Shown piece by piece: positions 1-12,400 of a stretch of DNA of 64,000 bases (position 1 is the stretch's first letter; each line of letters opens with the position of its first letter). The position numbers and the translations under genes are program-made. A model generated the notes under the pieces. That model was not told the DNA's origin. It saw only the letters and a list, made by a program, of their open reading frames with translations, and did not search any database. The DNA comes from Apostichopus japonicus (taxonomy: Eukaryota > Echinodermata > Holothuroidea > Aspidochirotida > Stichopodidae), in NCBI RefSeq assembly GCF_037975245.1, contig NC_092562.1, positions 2,115,001 through 2,179,000 on the forward strand. The letters are read 5' to 3'.

Positions 1-568
1 ACCTGTCTTTTGGATATCTCAAGCCTTTGTTAATTTTAATATTTTATTTTAATTATTTATTTTTAGTCTGTACATGCTATTTTTAAACTGGCATCCCATA
101 TCTCATATCTTTTTGTAGCACGGTTAACAATAAACAATCTCAATAAATAGTATTGATAGTATACTAACACATTATATATATTTAAGTGATATGGCCGGTG
201 TGTATCGGTTTATTGCATAACGAGTGGTGGTTGTGGAATGAGAAAGTGCTCCTCTGATGTTGTGCCCCCACCCCCACTTTTTGGAAGCTTCCTACCCCCA
301 TGCACACAGACATATTTACTAGCCAGTAAACAAAACTCCAGGCTATTAAAGAACAGGATCAAGAACAAAAGGTGTAACTTTTTTAATCCGGAAACAGTTT
401 CACAGTTTCAAACTTGGAGAGATTAATTCAAAGAATGAGAGAAGCGAAAGAGAAAATTGTCAACAAACTATTTAAAAATTCAGAAGGGAAAAAAAAGAAG
501 AAAGTTCATTGCACTTTAGAGTTCCCTCCTTGAGGTCACTAGAGGTGGTAATTCATCACCATCTCTTA
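1..568. other. CCDC24 downstream flank
   Basis: AT-rich sequence downstream of the CCDC24 stop codon. On the minus strand an AATAAA hexamer lies at 209-214, a plausible poly(A) signal for CCDC24. Plus-strand AATAAA hexamers near 129 and 142 could serve a gene entering from the left, but no coding sequence for one is visible. A short plus-strand ORF at 238-426 has no recognisable domain and is not called. Confidence 0.35.
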
Positions 569-3500
569 TCACAATGTACCATCCTGCCTCTGTACCTCTC
601 GATACCTCCGACGGAGTCTATGCGAGGTGGGGCTCCCCTTTGGTCTCTGAGCTGATGATGGCGGGAGTGAGGGTTGAATGGGGGACGATAGGTTACTGGT
701 AGTACTGTCCTCAGTCACATTATCCGATCCCGTGTTATTATTTAAAGTCCTCTGGTTTTTCATAATACTGCTCTGCGTGTCCTCATGTAATCTGCTACCA
801 ATGACGGTAGGATGTCTTGCTTTCAGAGGAAGATTTCTCGACTTGGCCCGGGCCTTCCCGGCAGAGGATGGCGGAGATGGACGGATTCTCTGGGGACTGC
901 TCGGGGATATTGGCGACAGTGGCTTTAAGATATGTCTGTGAAATTAAAGAAGTAGGATATTTTTGGACTCATCCAGAATGTTTTTCAGGTGGAGAGAGGT
1001 ATTTAGTAGATCGAACAATATCCAGCATCTGGAAGGTTTTCAAGTTGAAAGCAGAGGTAGAAAATGAGACAGGTAAGGGAGGGGAGACCTGTGATGTGGA
1101 AACTCCGGCGGCATCAGTTATATCTCAGGAACCAACTCAAAAGATATAAAATGATATTGATAATGGAGATGTTTGGGCCACTATAGTTAAATAATAATAA
1201 TGATAGATTCTTATATAGCCCAATAAAACCGAGGCGGTCTCAATGCCCTCTACATGTAACAAAAACAAGAAACGGTATTAAGCAAAATAAGAAGAAATTA
1301 AATGTGTTTTAACAGCAGTCTTAAATATCACTTAGACTCACTGATAGATCAGTTGAAAAAGGAATTGATAACCAAGGTCCTCCTGCATAAGACTAAACAT
1401 AGCTAGAGTGGATATTTTCACCATAAGTATGGCATATGCTGAAGGTAAATAATTATGAATATGCATAAATGGCTCCATGTCTCATGTATATATCTGACAA
1501 CTTACTGAGGAGATCCTGGCATAGAACGCCTTCTGGCGGTCGGGACGGTCTTCATGACGTCAAGAACATCTGGTACTGAAACAGACATCTTCTCCAACTT
1601 AGACCGCTCTTCTCTCAATTCTATTCGACCAAGTCATAAAGTGAAGGTGTATACAGGGTGTGTATCAGATTAACATTGGAACTAAGAAAATTAACCCCTA
1701 TCTCTCATCAAATGGTATTTATAAGTTGTCTTATCAGATATTACCCTCATGCAGGCCTGCTGAGAGGGGGAGGGTTGGGGGGGGAGGGGTAGGTCAGGGG
1801 ATATGGCTCATGGGCCAGGGGTGAATTAGACGGAACGTGGAAAAACTACCCATCCACCACACCGATCTCCAAAGAACGGAAAACGGCTAGCACAGTGATA
1901 AGCTTGAGAATTACTTGAAAAATTACTTGAAAACAACAGCAAGTTCAGACTAGAGTTCTACATTCAAATGGACTGTTCCAGTATTAAGACACTTTTGCGA
2001 TTGGAGAGCCAATAATAACATTGATAAAAGTTGAACTGCATGAAAAAACCCAATATGCCTGGCAGCTTGCCTCTGGAATCTAAAGAGGCATTTATGTATT
2101 GACCAAGCTTAAGTGGCATTTATGTATTGACCAAGCTAAAAGTAGCATTTATGTATTGACCAAGCTGCTGATGCTGTGAATCTATGAAACTTAGTAAAGT
2201 ATCCGAAAAGGACAATGTGAACGCCTACCTTGTATTGAGGGTTCACTGTAAACGGACATCTGGGATTCGCATCTAAAGTCTTTCTCGTCCTCCAAACAAT
2301 TCTGAAGAAATTTGATGTCACTTATTAATTGGGTTACTTCCACTCGTAAGGTGCTCCTAAATGTAACATGGCAAAAAATACAAAAAACATGCAAATGGGT
2401 TATTACGTAACTAAGGGGTCCCAAACTGTGACAGTATGTGACCCTCATACATTGTAATAACATCGATAAATTACGTTATGTGTAATCATGACACCTGTCA
2501 CTGTAGAGTAACAGCTTCTTTGATATAGAGTAGCTAAAACTAAATCCTTGTTCAACAAATGATCTATATGCAACGGCTGATCATGCCGCATCTTTTTACC
2601 GTGCCAGGTAACAGTAACCTACAGTCCCCTATCATTAACCAGTTGTCCTATATAATCAATTCATCTGGTACATATTCCATTCTACCGTCTACTAATAATA
2701 TACAATACTCATAAAGCGCAAAAAAACATTAAAACCCTCTCGATGCGCTGACTACTGTAACTAACTCGACAGATCAGATCACCACGCAGGGAATAATTTG
2801 TCCAGTATTGCATCGCAGAGTGCTTTGCAGAATGGGCAGATTGCCATACAACAGCAGAGATGCCCAGCAGTGTTGTATACAGAAACCATAATACTTCATT
2901 TGAGAGACATTCAGATGCTTCAAAACTGAGCTAGACACAACATGAAATTAATTCCCTGTAGGTTAATCAACACGACGAATACCTTTACCCTACTATACCA
3001 CTAAACTAGGCATGTCACTGAAACTTGAAAGAGTCCATCACTAGCATCCCAACTAAGAAAGAAAGAATGGCACAAAGATTGGACCCTTTACAATATATCC
3101 TATCAAATATTTTCAAGTTTTTTCTTTTAAAACCATTTTTTTCTTTCAGCCCCTACCCTCCATTTTAAGTATGGTTAGTATGCTAGGTCAAAAAGAGTAC
3201 CTCAACTCATGAACCACTTCATCTATTTTCAGGACGTTTAGTCTGTCACGAACAGAATCCACTTTTTCACTGGCGGTAGTTGATTCTGAGAGCCTGCATG
3301 AAAATAAAAAGGTTGTGTTGTTTTTTGGAAATGTTAATGTAGACAGGTATATAAATAGCAGGAAGTTAATTGATATGTTTGTTAAGAGGAGGATGGTAGG
3401 TTAGATGTGAGCTAGGACTGACAAGAGATCAAAAGCAAGTAATGAAAGAATATATATCTACTATTTTTAACTATCATACTCATGAATATAACAATTTAAT

Positions 3501-5537
3501 TTGTTCGGGTCAATATTTCTTTCTTTACAATATTGCAACGTTACGTGCAGTTGTTAATGCTGCTAGTAAGTAATTATTTACAGTTACAAATATATAAAAC
3601 CATATATTAACAGCATTTAAATAACAAAGACATGCTCCACATGGGATTGGCTATTAAAGACATATAACTTACAAACACAAGCTTTGCAATTCCTCTAATG
3701 CTGTGAGAAGACCCTCAAAACCACCCTGCTTCCCCTACCTCCGCATTAGGCTACACTCCTTTTCTTTCTTTTTTCCGACTCAAAGCAAATATATCTCTCC
3801 AGCGAGAGCAAACACTAGCCATAAACAATCTCTTTCTTTTCCTATCTATTGACTAATGATTTTCCTGATCTATGGCATTTCTAACACCTTCCAATCATGA
3901 TGACTATGTACCTTCTTAATGCACTACAAACAATACTACAGTCACATCCCATTAAATGCTTTACCAATCTATTGACCAATGAGTTTCCAGATCTATGGCA
4001 TTGTCAAAGACCCTCGAATCATGACGACTATGTACCCACTTTATGCACCACAAACAATCCTATATTCACATCCCATTAAATGCTTTACCAATCTATTGAC
4101 CAATGAGTTACCAGATCCATGGCATGTTAAAATACTCTCCAATCATGATGACTATATACCCATTTTACACACAGCAAACAATCCCAAATTCACATCTCAT
4201 TAAATTCTTTACCTATCTTCTTCACTCGATGATGGAGTCATCCTCATCGGAGTCTCTCGGCCGCTTCTGCTGCTGACCGATGAAGACGGCCTAGACCGGA
4301 CTAGGCTGGGGCTGCTTCCTGTGGTGCGGTCAAGGAGCCAAAGAAACAGAAAATATGGCAATAAAACTACCATTAGAGACCATTCACAGTACCTGTATAC
4401 TGAATAAAGATTATTCATGAATTAAACGACAGCATATCAAACTAAATTATCACAGTAAAATAAAATACACACTTACCTCTTGAGCTCCCTTCCATTGCAT
4501 AATCTATGATGTCACTTTTACGGTTTGACAATACTATTTCTGAGTCCCTATGGAGGAGAAACACAGAAAAAAAAAGGTGGAGGAAAAGTAATAACCTTTC
4601 AAGTTTGGAAAAGTTGCAATGCATAGCAATTTACTAGTCTATACTCTTTAAATCATACTACAGTATGCTCTGAACTAATAAATGGTTTTCACAAAGGTTT
4701 TTAAAGTTAAGTCAGAGAATGAGCATGGGTAGGAGGGAGTTGTGTGGAGGAGGGGTGGGGGAGGGAATAGCCATTTCTGCAATGCATGACGGAATATATA
4801 TTGCAATGCAATAATAGCTTTATCTTTTTAAACCTTATATGCTGTTTTCCAAACAAACCAACCTGCCAGATATTTTTGACTTCTCGCGAATATTTTCCAC
4901 CAGCATCTTAATGTGGTTGCTCAAACTGTCTCGCATTCCCGGTGGTTCTGGCAGGGTCTTTGGCTGTGATGACTTCAAGTTGTCTGTTTCATTTTTGAAA
5001 GTTTGCCATATTTCAAGCAAGGCACCAACCTAGGTTTGGAAGAAATAATAACCAGGTTGAATACTTCCCTAGACAATTCTTGAGCATCAAAATTAAAACA
5101 TAAAATTCAAGCATTTAGTAGTTTGTTTGTTCCTTTAGAGTTCTCAAGCTTTTAATGATTGATGAAAAAAGAATAAACAAATTTATGCAAGATGATTGAA
5201 ATTTCTTGCTAGATAATTTTGATGCTGAAACACAAACCAGAAGGATATATGAATTGCTAATTATCATGCTCAGTGTATACAACCTGAAGGAGGTACATTA
5301 ATATAGATCAATTCATATTCATCATAATTGAGTAAACCTGGGTATGCCAGATCTGTCTTCAAAGGAAATACCTCTTACCTCAGCATGTAATTCCAAACTT
5401 TGGTCCACAAGGGAATCACCCAGAATTTCTCTAACTTCTTCTTTCTCCTCTAAAGAGACATTTTCTTCCACTAACCTCCAGAGAGACTCTGGAGGCTCAT
5501 AGGCTGAGGAGGACAATCCTAGAGAATCCATGGGCAT
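569..5537 (-). CDS. CCDC24: Coiled-coil domain-containing protein 24-like, 8 coding exons
   Basis: Function is poorly known in this family; I assign the family, not a role. Exons in transcript order: 5537-5379, 5029-4863, 4547-4477, 4318-4213, 3293-3201, 2356-2229, 1620-1506 and about 896-569, giving about 388 codons with matching phases. Exon 1 encodes ESLWRLVEENVSLEEKEEV followed by LGDSLVDQSLELHAEV, which matches my memory of the vertebrate CCDC24 N-terminus. Exon 5 has DRLNVLKIDEVVHELR and exon 6 has VTQLISDIKFLQNCLEDE, the conserved coiled-coil core. The C-terminal exon is low-complexity, rich in Ser/Pro/Arg, and ends in RRYREVQRQDGTL. The acceptor of the last exon is uncertain (a weak NAGNAG-like site near 896). 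The start could be M1 (5537) or M3 (5531). An AG just before M1 suggests an upstream noncoding exon, perhaps ending at a GTGAG donor near 6150. The human protein is shorter (about 307 aa). Confidence 0.82.
2087..2170. repeat. Short tandem repeat, about 32 bp x 3
   Basis: Three copies of a roughly 32-bp unit containing GCATTTATGTATTGACCAAG lie in the CCDC24 intron between exons 6 and 7. The motif TATTGACCAA also resembles part of the 122-bp repeat near exon 4 (CTATTGACCAATGAG), which may be coincidence. Confidence 0.7.
3834..4212. repeat. Tandem repeat of about 122 bp x 3 abutting CCDC24 exon 4 donor
   Basis: Three diverged copies of a roughly 122-bp unit, each with CTATTGACYAATGA, a middle AATCATGATGACTA and an end CATTAAATGCTTTACC. 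The last copy runs directly into the CCDC24 exon 4 donor at 4212/4213, where the same CATTAAAT-CTTTACC block is the genuine GTAAAG donor read on the minus strand. The earlier copies therefore carry donor-like GGTAAAGC sequences. Confidence 0.75.
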
Positions 5538-6149
5538 CCTAAACTGGAACCTCAGGAGTTAGAATCTCACAAGAGTTAAGGATGATTTTGAAAATAAAGA
5601 CATCCTCAAGCTGATACTGATAGACGAGAGTCACATGGCTTGAAGATCTGCACAGGAAGAATGTTCTAAATTAGCCAATAGATTAAACATGATACCTAAC
5701 TGCTAAGTTACAATGCCAGTGCAAGATGTAGGCCTAGGCTAGGCCTATTCATTGTATTATTGTGTAACAACAAACCAATAAGTAAATGGTGGTGTAGTTT
5801 GACGAATTGCTGCATTTCATCTTAAGGCGCCGACCCGTCCCCCCCCCCCTCCCCCATCTTAACCCTAGGCCTTTTGACGAAAATGCAGAAATGATGTGAT
5901 TCAACATTCTGTTTCAAATGGTATGGTTAGCCTAGGTCTGTAAATGTAATAATAGTATTATTAGGGCCTAGTAATAAATAGATGTATTAAGAAGTATAGA
6001 ACTTTGCCTAACGATAGGGAACACGGTCAACTCCAAGTTAACGTCAAACTAGGGCCATGAAATTGATTTATACCTTAAAACCTTAATATTAGAATCAAGT
6101 TTCGTGCTAGTATTTTCGTTTTCAACAATGATGGAACTGCTGTCTCACC

Positions 6150-6402
6150 TGCCATTTCCGACGTCATTCTACAGAATATGCAGCTCAGAACAAAATCAGT
6201 TGGACTGGATGGGAGAAAAGCTGAACGTTTACAGTAGCAACCAGAAGAGGGCGTGATATCGCTATCTAAATTCGCAAGAGTATCTCGCGCTCTATTTGGA
6301 CATCGTCTGCTACATGAGCCTAGATTCGCAAGAGGCAAGGATGTGTTCGTACAATCCTTGCAACAAACAAACCGACAACGACTCGAAACTTTCAATTTAA
6401 GG
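6150..6402. promoter_or_regulatory. Likely bidirectional promoter of CCDC24 and GTF3C3
   Basis: The start codons of the two divergent genes are 865 bp apart. A strong minus-strand donor (GGCAG|GTGAGA) at about 6150 suggests a CCDC24 noncoding first exon starting to its right. GTF3C3 coding begins at 6403. That leaves a short shared initiation zone, with a CRE-like core GACGTCA near 6159-6165. There is no TATA box in an obvious position. This is inferred from gene arrangement and not measured. Confidence 0.45.
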
Positions 6403-9400
6403 ATGGAACTCAAATTGGACAAGGACAATTTTATGAAGTATATAAGCGGAGAAATTCCGTTTGAGCAATGGAAACAAGGTTCTGCTGTGAGAAAAACACA
6501 ATTCAATAGCTTAAGTTAGCCATAAATAAAATTACTATTAGGTGAATAGGCTACAGTAGGATATAGGCATAGGCACAGATCCTTTATAATAATTATATAG
6601 AAGTAGGCCTAGGCCTAAGCCTAAATTTAGGCTAGTAAAAGCCTTTAACTTTACGTTCGGGTAGCAGTAGTGGAATAATAAGGAATGTACACTTAAGCAC
6701 CAAACAAATGAAATGATACCAATATTATTTCATGAAATTAGTTTGAACTGAGCATCAGCAAAGATATTTGATGTCAATTACTTTTGGTTTGTTATATACA
6801 GTGTATCTATCCAGCTACTGGTACTTGGTAGCTTAATAGGGCTGCACAATGGTAAATAAGTTCCAAGTGGCTAGCCTATTACACTACTTCTATTACTGCC
6901 TAGGCCTAATGTGAGGCTATTATATTTAATTTAGAAGTATGCTTATTCTACAATAGTCAAGGGCAAGCACTAAACTGGCAGAAAATTCAACATGTTGGCT
7001 TATTTCCATCACAAAGTTTTATCTTGCTTTTAGTAAGTGTTGTGTATCTTAACGTTTTGTAATTGCGCCACCTATGGTAGATCAAACATTGGCATACCAA
7101 GAATCTGTTGTTAGACTACTTATTGTGTACGTCAGAACCAGCGGACACAACAGTAAGAGAATTATTTTGACAAAACTTTTAATGTCAGGAAACCGGTGTT
7201 ACCATGGTATGGTATGCAAAGTTTTGGGGATGTTTAAGTCTAGCCTAACAGCAAATTATGTAGTTGCCTCAATAAGTCTACCTGTAGCTGGAAATTCTTC
7301 CTTAAATTTAATGTCTAAACTAATATTGATGTTGTTGCAACATTCTTTTTGAGGTTATGTATTCACTGAGTGCAGTTTGCTGAAATTTGGTCTCTGCACA
7401 TGGAATTCTGTCATCTCTTAATGATGGTTTGATGTGTTCATGCCTACAATTCACTGCTGTGTTTTTTTTTCTTCTTTAACAGTTACACGGTTTGATTTCA
7501 ACTCTTAAATCTGCCAAGGATATTCCCTCAACGTCTGGAACATCTCAAGTGAAGCGGTCAAAAACGTCTTCTTTAGGTACTGCAGTACTAACTGTTTCTT
7601 CGTTCATAAGCTATGTGAACTTGTTTGTAAATCATCTTGTAAAGGCCTCAAAATGATGGCTTATCCCCAGGGATAAAGCAATATGAAATTTCAGACAAAA
7701 ACATTACATGTTTGTGTCCAAAACAGTCCAAAAGCATTAATCATATTAATAATAATCCCATGAGCGGGCAGATGTATTGAATTTCTGTAACTGTATGACT
7801 CACAAGTATAAAGGCATTTTCCACGGTACAGTTACAATGCCTCGCACCATTGTGTTTTGTCTGTCTCCCTCACTCTAAAATCGCTTTCCCACACAGCAAG
7901 ATGTTTTGGAAAGGACACATTTCACAAAATATGCTTGAGTCACTAGTTCTTCAGTGGCAGGCCAATCCCTGGCTGTTCAGAGTTCATGATGTTCACAGTG
8001 TAGCCTGTAGTTTTCCCTCTATCGCATACTATACACTACAGTCAATTCATCTGCTCATGCCTGTTTCGGACCAGTAACATGAGGTGACTGGGAATGGGTC
8101 AAAAGCTTGACAAAATATTACATCCTTATGAAGTGTGATTATTAAACTACAGAATGAAACCAAAAATGAGTGAAGAGTTAGGAACAAGCTAGTTTGTGCT
8201 TGTAATGGAATACATATTGATGCATTAAGATTTTTCTCTTCTCGAAAAGTTGGAAACAGAACTTGCAATGACCAAACATTATCTAACTCTACCTATTGCA
8301 TTTGATGCCTATTCCAACCTTTTTCTGGTTTTTGTGCCCTGGTTTGGCAGAAGGTTAGCCTAAAATGGCATACAGTAGGACTACTGATGTGAAAAAGGCA
8401 TTTAATACTTTGGAGTTATAAGGCTTTTCAGTAATATTTGGGTATATTTGAGGGTTCCATTAAATGCTCAAACATGATCTTCAGAGGTTCTAGATCTTCT
8501 GAATTAACTGAATTTGAATTAGAATTTAATAATGATAGTCTTTGATAAACTTCCATGACATATTTTCAGTCAATTTGTAAAATTTGTCTGCAAAGTTCTC
8601 ATGAACCACGTAATGTTTTCCGAGACCCAGCATTTCGTTGCAACCTGTTGATCTAATCCCTACTTTCAAACTTATAAATCTCCCACTTAAAAATCCAAAT
8701 AATTTCTCATAAAATGAGATAATTATTGAAAAGTTTTGTTATTTAAGCACATGTTAAGATAAAATCATCACTGGTTCTGTACTCTGCCCCTTTACAGGAG
8801 GCAACTTTGAAGTGGTCTTTAGCGATTCATCTCTGGTTGTGAAATTACCCGACATCAAGAAGGAAGTCGAAAATGACGAATTTGAGCTTGAGTCTGCTGA
8901 CAGAGAAGAAGAGATGGATGAGGAGGAGGAAGATTCCGAGGAGGAGGGAGACGGAGACCAAGATGAAGATGAGGAGGAGGAGGCTGCTGCAAATACTGAG
9001 AAGAGGCAAAGCACAGAGGGTGAAGATAGTACTGATACGGAAATGCGGAAAAATGTGGCAGGTCGGTCAAGTTTAATTCCTTTCTAAAACCACCTTAGTC
9101 AGGTTTGATGTTCCAAAGTCTGATTACACATGTACATACCTTCATATTGTTCGCTTAGCTTCATTGTCTTCATAGAGCAGCATACAGTTGAAAATTCCAC
9201 CTTTATTGTAACAAAAAGATCAAGTGCTGGATAAGCATTTCAAAATTCCAAAGTTTTGGCAAGATTTAGTTAAATGCTATTTGAAATCAAATTTAATTCT
9301 TTTGTGGTATTCTTTGATCAAAGAGTTCAATGTTGGTTGATATTTTAAAACTGAAAGAGACATACTTATGATGACAACACAGTGATGACAGCTTTTAGGA

Positions 9401-12400
9401 GATGTGGGGGCCTACTTTAAGGGGCTACTGTAGTTTGCAGTTAATAGTATCCTTTTGAAAGAAGTTCAAGAAAAGATCTCCAAATGTTTTCCAAATTCAT
9501 TTGTCATTTCATCTTTAATTATAAGCTAGTTTGGAGATAGCATCTGCGCATAGGTTGTTCCTGTCTGTGACCATACTGTACAAGTCAATCCTAACCATTC
9601 ACTGCAACGGTGTACTACAGGACAACATTTCCAACGTCGTATTGTCAACGAGGGTGTCTTTTTCATCAAAACATTTACTGGTTGGGAACAGAACACTTTT
9701 CTTGTAGGTTTTGGAAAAGACAACATGTTTTAATATGATCCTTCTGCCCCAGTAGACCTGTTGACTTAACTAAAAACGGTGAATTTTAGAATAAATTTAT
9801 GCCGTTGATTGTGTGCAGTATGTAATGTGTACAAATACCGTTGTTTCACAGAGCCTGTGTGTAGTCATGTCTGTCAATAGGCTTTGAAAGCTTACAGTAA
9901 TGTGTTTAATGTGACAGTTTAATAGGAGTGTTAGCTCAGTGGTTAATGCTGGTGCCTTCCAATCAGAAGGTCCCCAGTTCGAGTCACTCCAAGATTAATG
10001 TGTGTCGTCCAGTCACAGAGATGTTCAAAATTGACAATTCATAATCATGGACGTTAAATATGAATCTAAGAGACTGACCTGGGTCAGCTTGCAGATTTGA
10101 TAAGCCAATGAGGCTTTTTAGCGAGTTCCTGCTTGCAGGAGGATCTAAAAATACATAAATACATGTAGATTTTTGCAAAAAATAATTCAACTTTCCAGTC
10201 TTTCACAGTCTTATACCCAATTCTTTCCAGCTATGAGTGATCCGAATTAAAGTATGTGAAGTACCTGCTTGTAAAATCATGATATATCAGGCGATGATAG
10301 ATGTACAGTGGTATCGTGTGTTCCCTAACTGTATAGAGTGTAGGATCAGGTGAATGTCAATGAATGAAGTGTCATACTGTTACGATTGACCTTTTGACCT
10401 GTTGTGCAAACCTCCTCCATGGTGTAACTCCAAACAACAGGGTAGCATATTGAAGGATGAGTGGGCGTGAGTTACTCAAATCAATGTACGGTATGCACAC
10501 TTCAGGCTGACCAGTGAGTGTGTGAACCAAGCTATGGCATTTATAATGTTGGACCTGTTAACAGTAATACTAAATATGTTATAATTACATAATTCACATA
10601 AACAAACACCAGTTTTAATCAAAACTTAACTTGATGTATCTGTGTGCACTGATATGATGTAAATATCCATGAAATGTTTACTTGATAGATTTTATAAGTA
10701 GAAACTGAACTAAAAGATGAGCCCACTGGACATCTGCGAACAACAACTGTAATTCAGCAACTTTTGACCTGTATTTCAGAGTTAAAAAAGATGGGCATAA
10801 AACGTCCAGTGAATGAGACCCCTGTCAGGAGGGGAGCGCCTAAAGGCCGTCGGAAGAAGAGGGTCCCGAAGCATCTGGCTGGACTGATGGGGGAGGCTAA
10901 CTTGTGCTTTGCTAGAGGTGAAATTGACAGTGCTGCCACAATGTGTCTTGAGATCGTCAGACAGTCTCCCAGAAGTCCAGAGCCTTATCAGCTCTTGAGT
11001 TTGCTCTACGAAGAGAAAGGTGAACCGGACAGGAGTTTACAGGTAATGAAATCACTGGGAAGTATTTTCTCCCAAAATTATATCCCCTTCATTTAAAAGA
11101 GCAGTGTTGAAATATATTTGCCCTAGTTTTAGTTTTTAGTAATTATTACATATTTTAATTTACAAATCAGAAGTTTTAGCTTGAAAAAGATATGACGAAA
11201 AGTGTCATTTTTTAATGACTAATTCACACAGGTGGTTGGTGTCTTCTGGTATCATCAAATATGCTGGAATGAGAGCTAAACTGCTGGTTTTATTGTGTCT
11301 ATGTCACCAGAGATATCTGTTATGTTTCATTAATACTGATCAACATTGAATGTAACCTACATATTCTTGAGTTTCTGATCCATCCATAATTATTTTGTGA
11401 TATGACTGATTAAATTAGGGAAAAATACAAGTTACTAGCTTTTCTGGAAAAATCTGAGTTTGGTTGCTTGATATAGAAAGTAATTCCTGCATACATATTG
11501 AATATTCATAACGCTATAACACCTAATGTTTTAATTAATAATAATAATAATAATCAGCAGTCCTTTTTACGACACTTAAGCGACCACAAATGTGGGAGAA
11601 ACCCGCAAGGGCTTATGGATTACAACTTACGCGTCGGGTGGCTTCCAATTCAGCATTTTAATTCAAATTTGGGAAGTTTTTCAATTAAAATGACCTAGAA
11701 CTGCCATGATTAGCATTAACACTCAGCTGTACTGTTTTGTTATCTTCATTGTAGTTTGCCCTTCTCGGTGCTCATCTCAACAGTCAGGACACAGAAGAAT
11801 GGCAGAAAGTTATAGAAATGTGCATGGATCAGAATAACACAGACTTAGCATTGTATTGCTATAGTAAAGGTGAGTACAGTCAACTTCAATGATATTTCCT
11901 GCGACTTTCAACAAAAATATCATCCTATATTTGTTATGGTTCATTTCACTGATTTGATGGATTATATATAGATATATGTCTGTAGTAAGAAACAGCAACC
12001 TTAGGTTCATAGCTTTCCAAGCTAATGATCTGGAAAATGTTGATATTCTTAGTGGTCAAAATGAAATTTTAGCCTACCGTCAGGGGCTAATGTATGTATA
12101 GAACAAATGAAATACTACCCAGTGAACTAACCGATCAGAGTGACTCAAGCTCTGGATCTGATCTCCCCTTGATAAGAGGATTAAGATCTCAGGGTCAGAT
12201 CCCTTGCTCGAGATCTAGTTTGGAAGTACTCCTAGATTCAACAATTGACAGGCATTTGCTTTTAAATACCAAATCATCTGCTGTCGCAAAATAATTGAGG
12301 TTAAAAAATGGTCTCAAGGGCTTTACTGTACTAGTTCTTTCTAAAATATGTGTTGGTGGAAATTATCTAAAAAACATATTCTCTAACTCTCTCTGTCGCT

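Noticed and set aside
817-1149. Plus-strand 110-codon ORF
   Set aside because: It runs antisense across the CCDC24 terminal exon, whose minus-strand frame continues the family coiled-coil gene; no splice or domain support on plus.
6075-6506. Minus-strand 143-codon ORF in the shared promoter
   Set aside because: It is antisense to GTF3C3 exon 1 and crosses the likely CCDC24 first-exon donor; no recognisable domain.
9926-10000. Functional tRNA gene
   Set aside because: The tRNA-like head is followed by a body and tail that recur at 46763-47000, as expected of a SINE.
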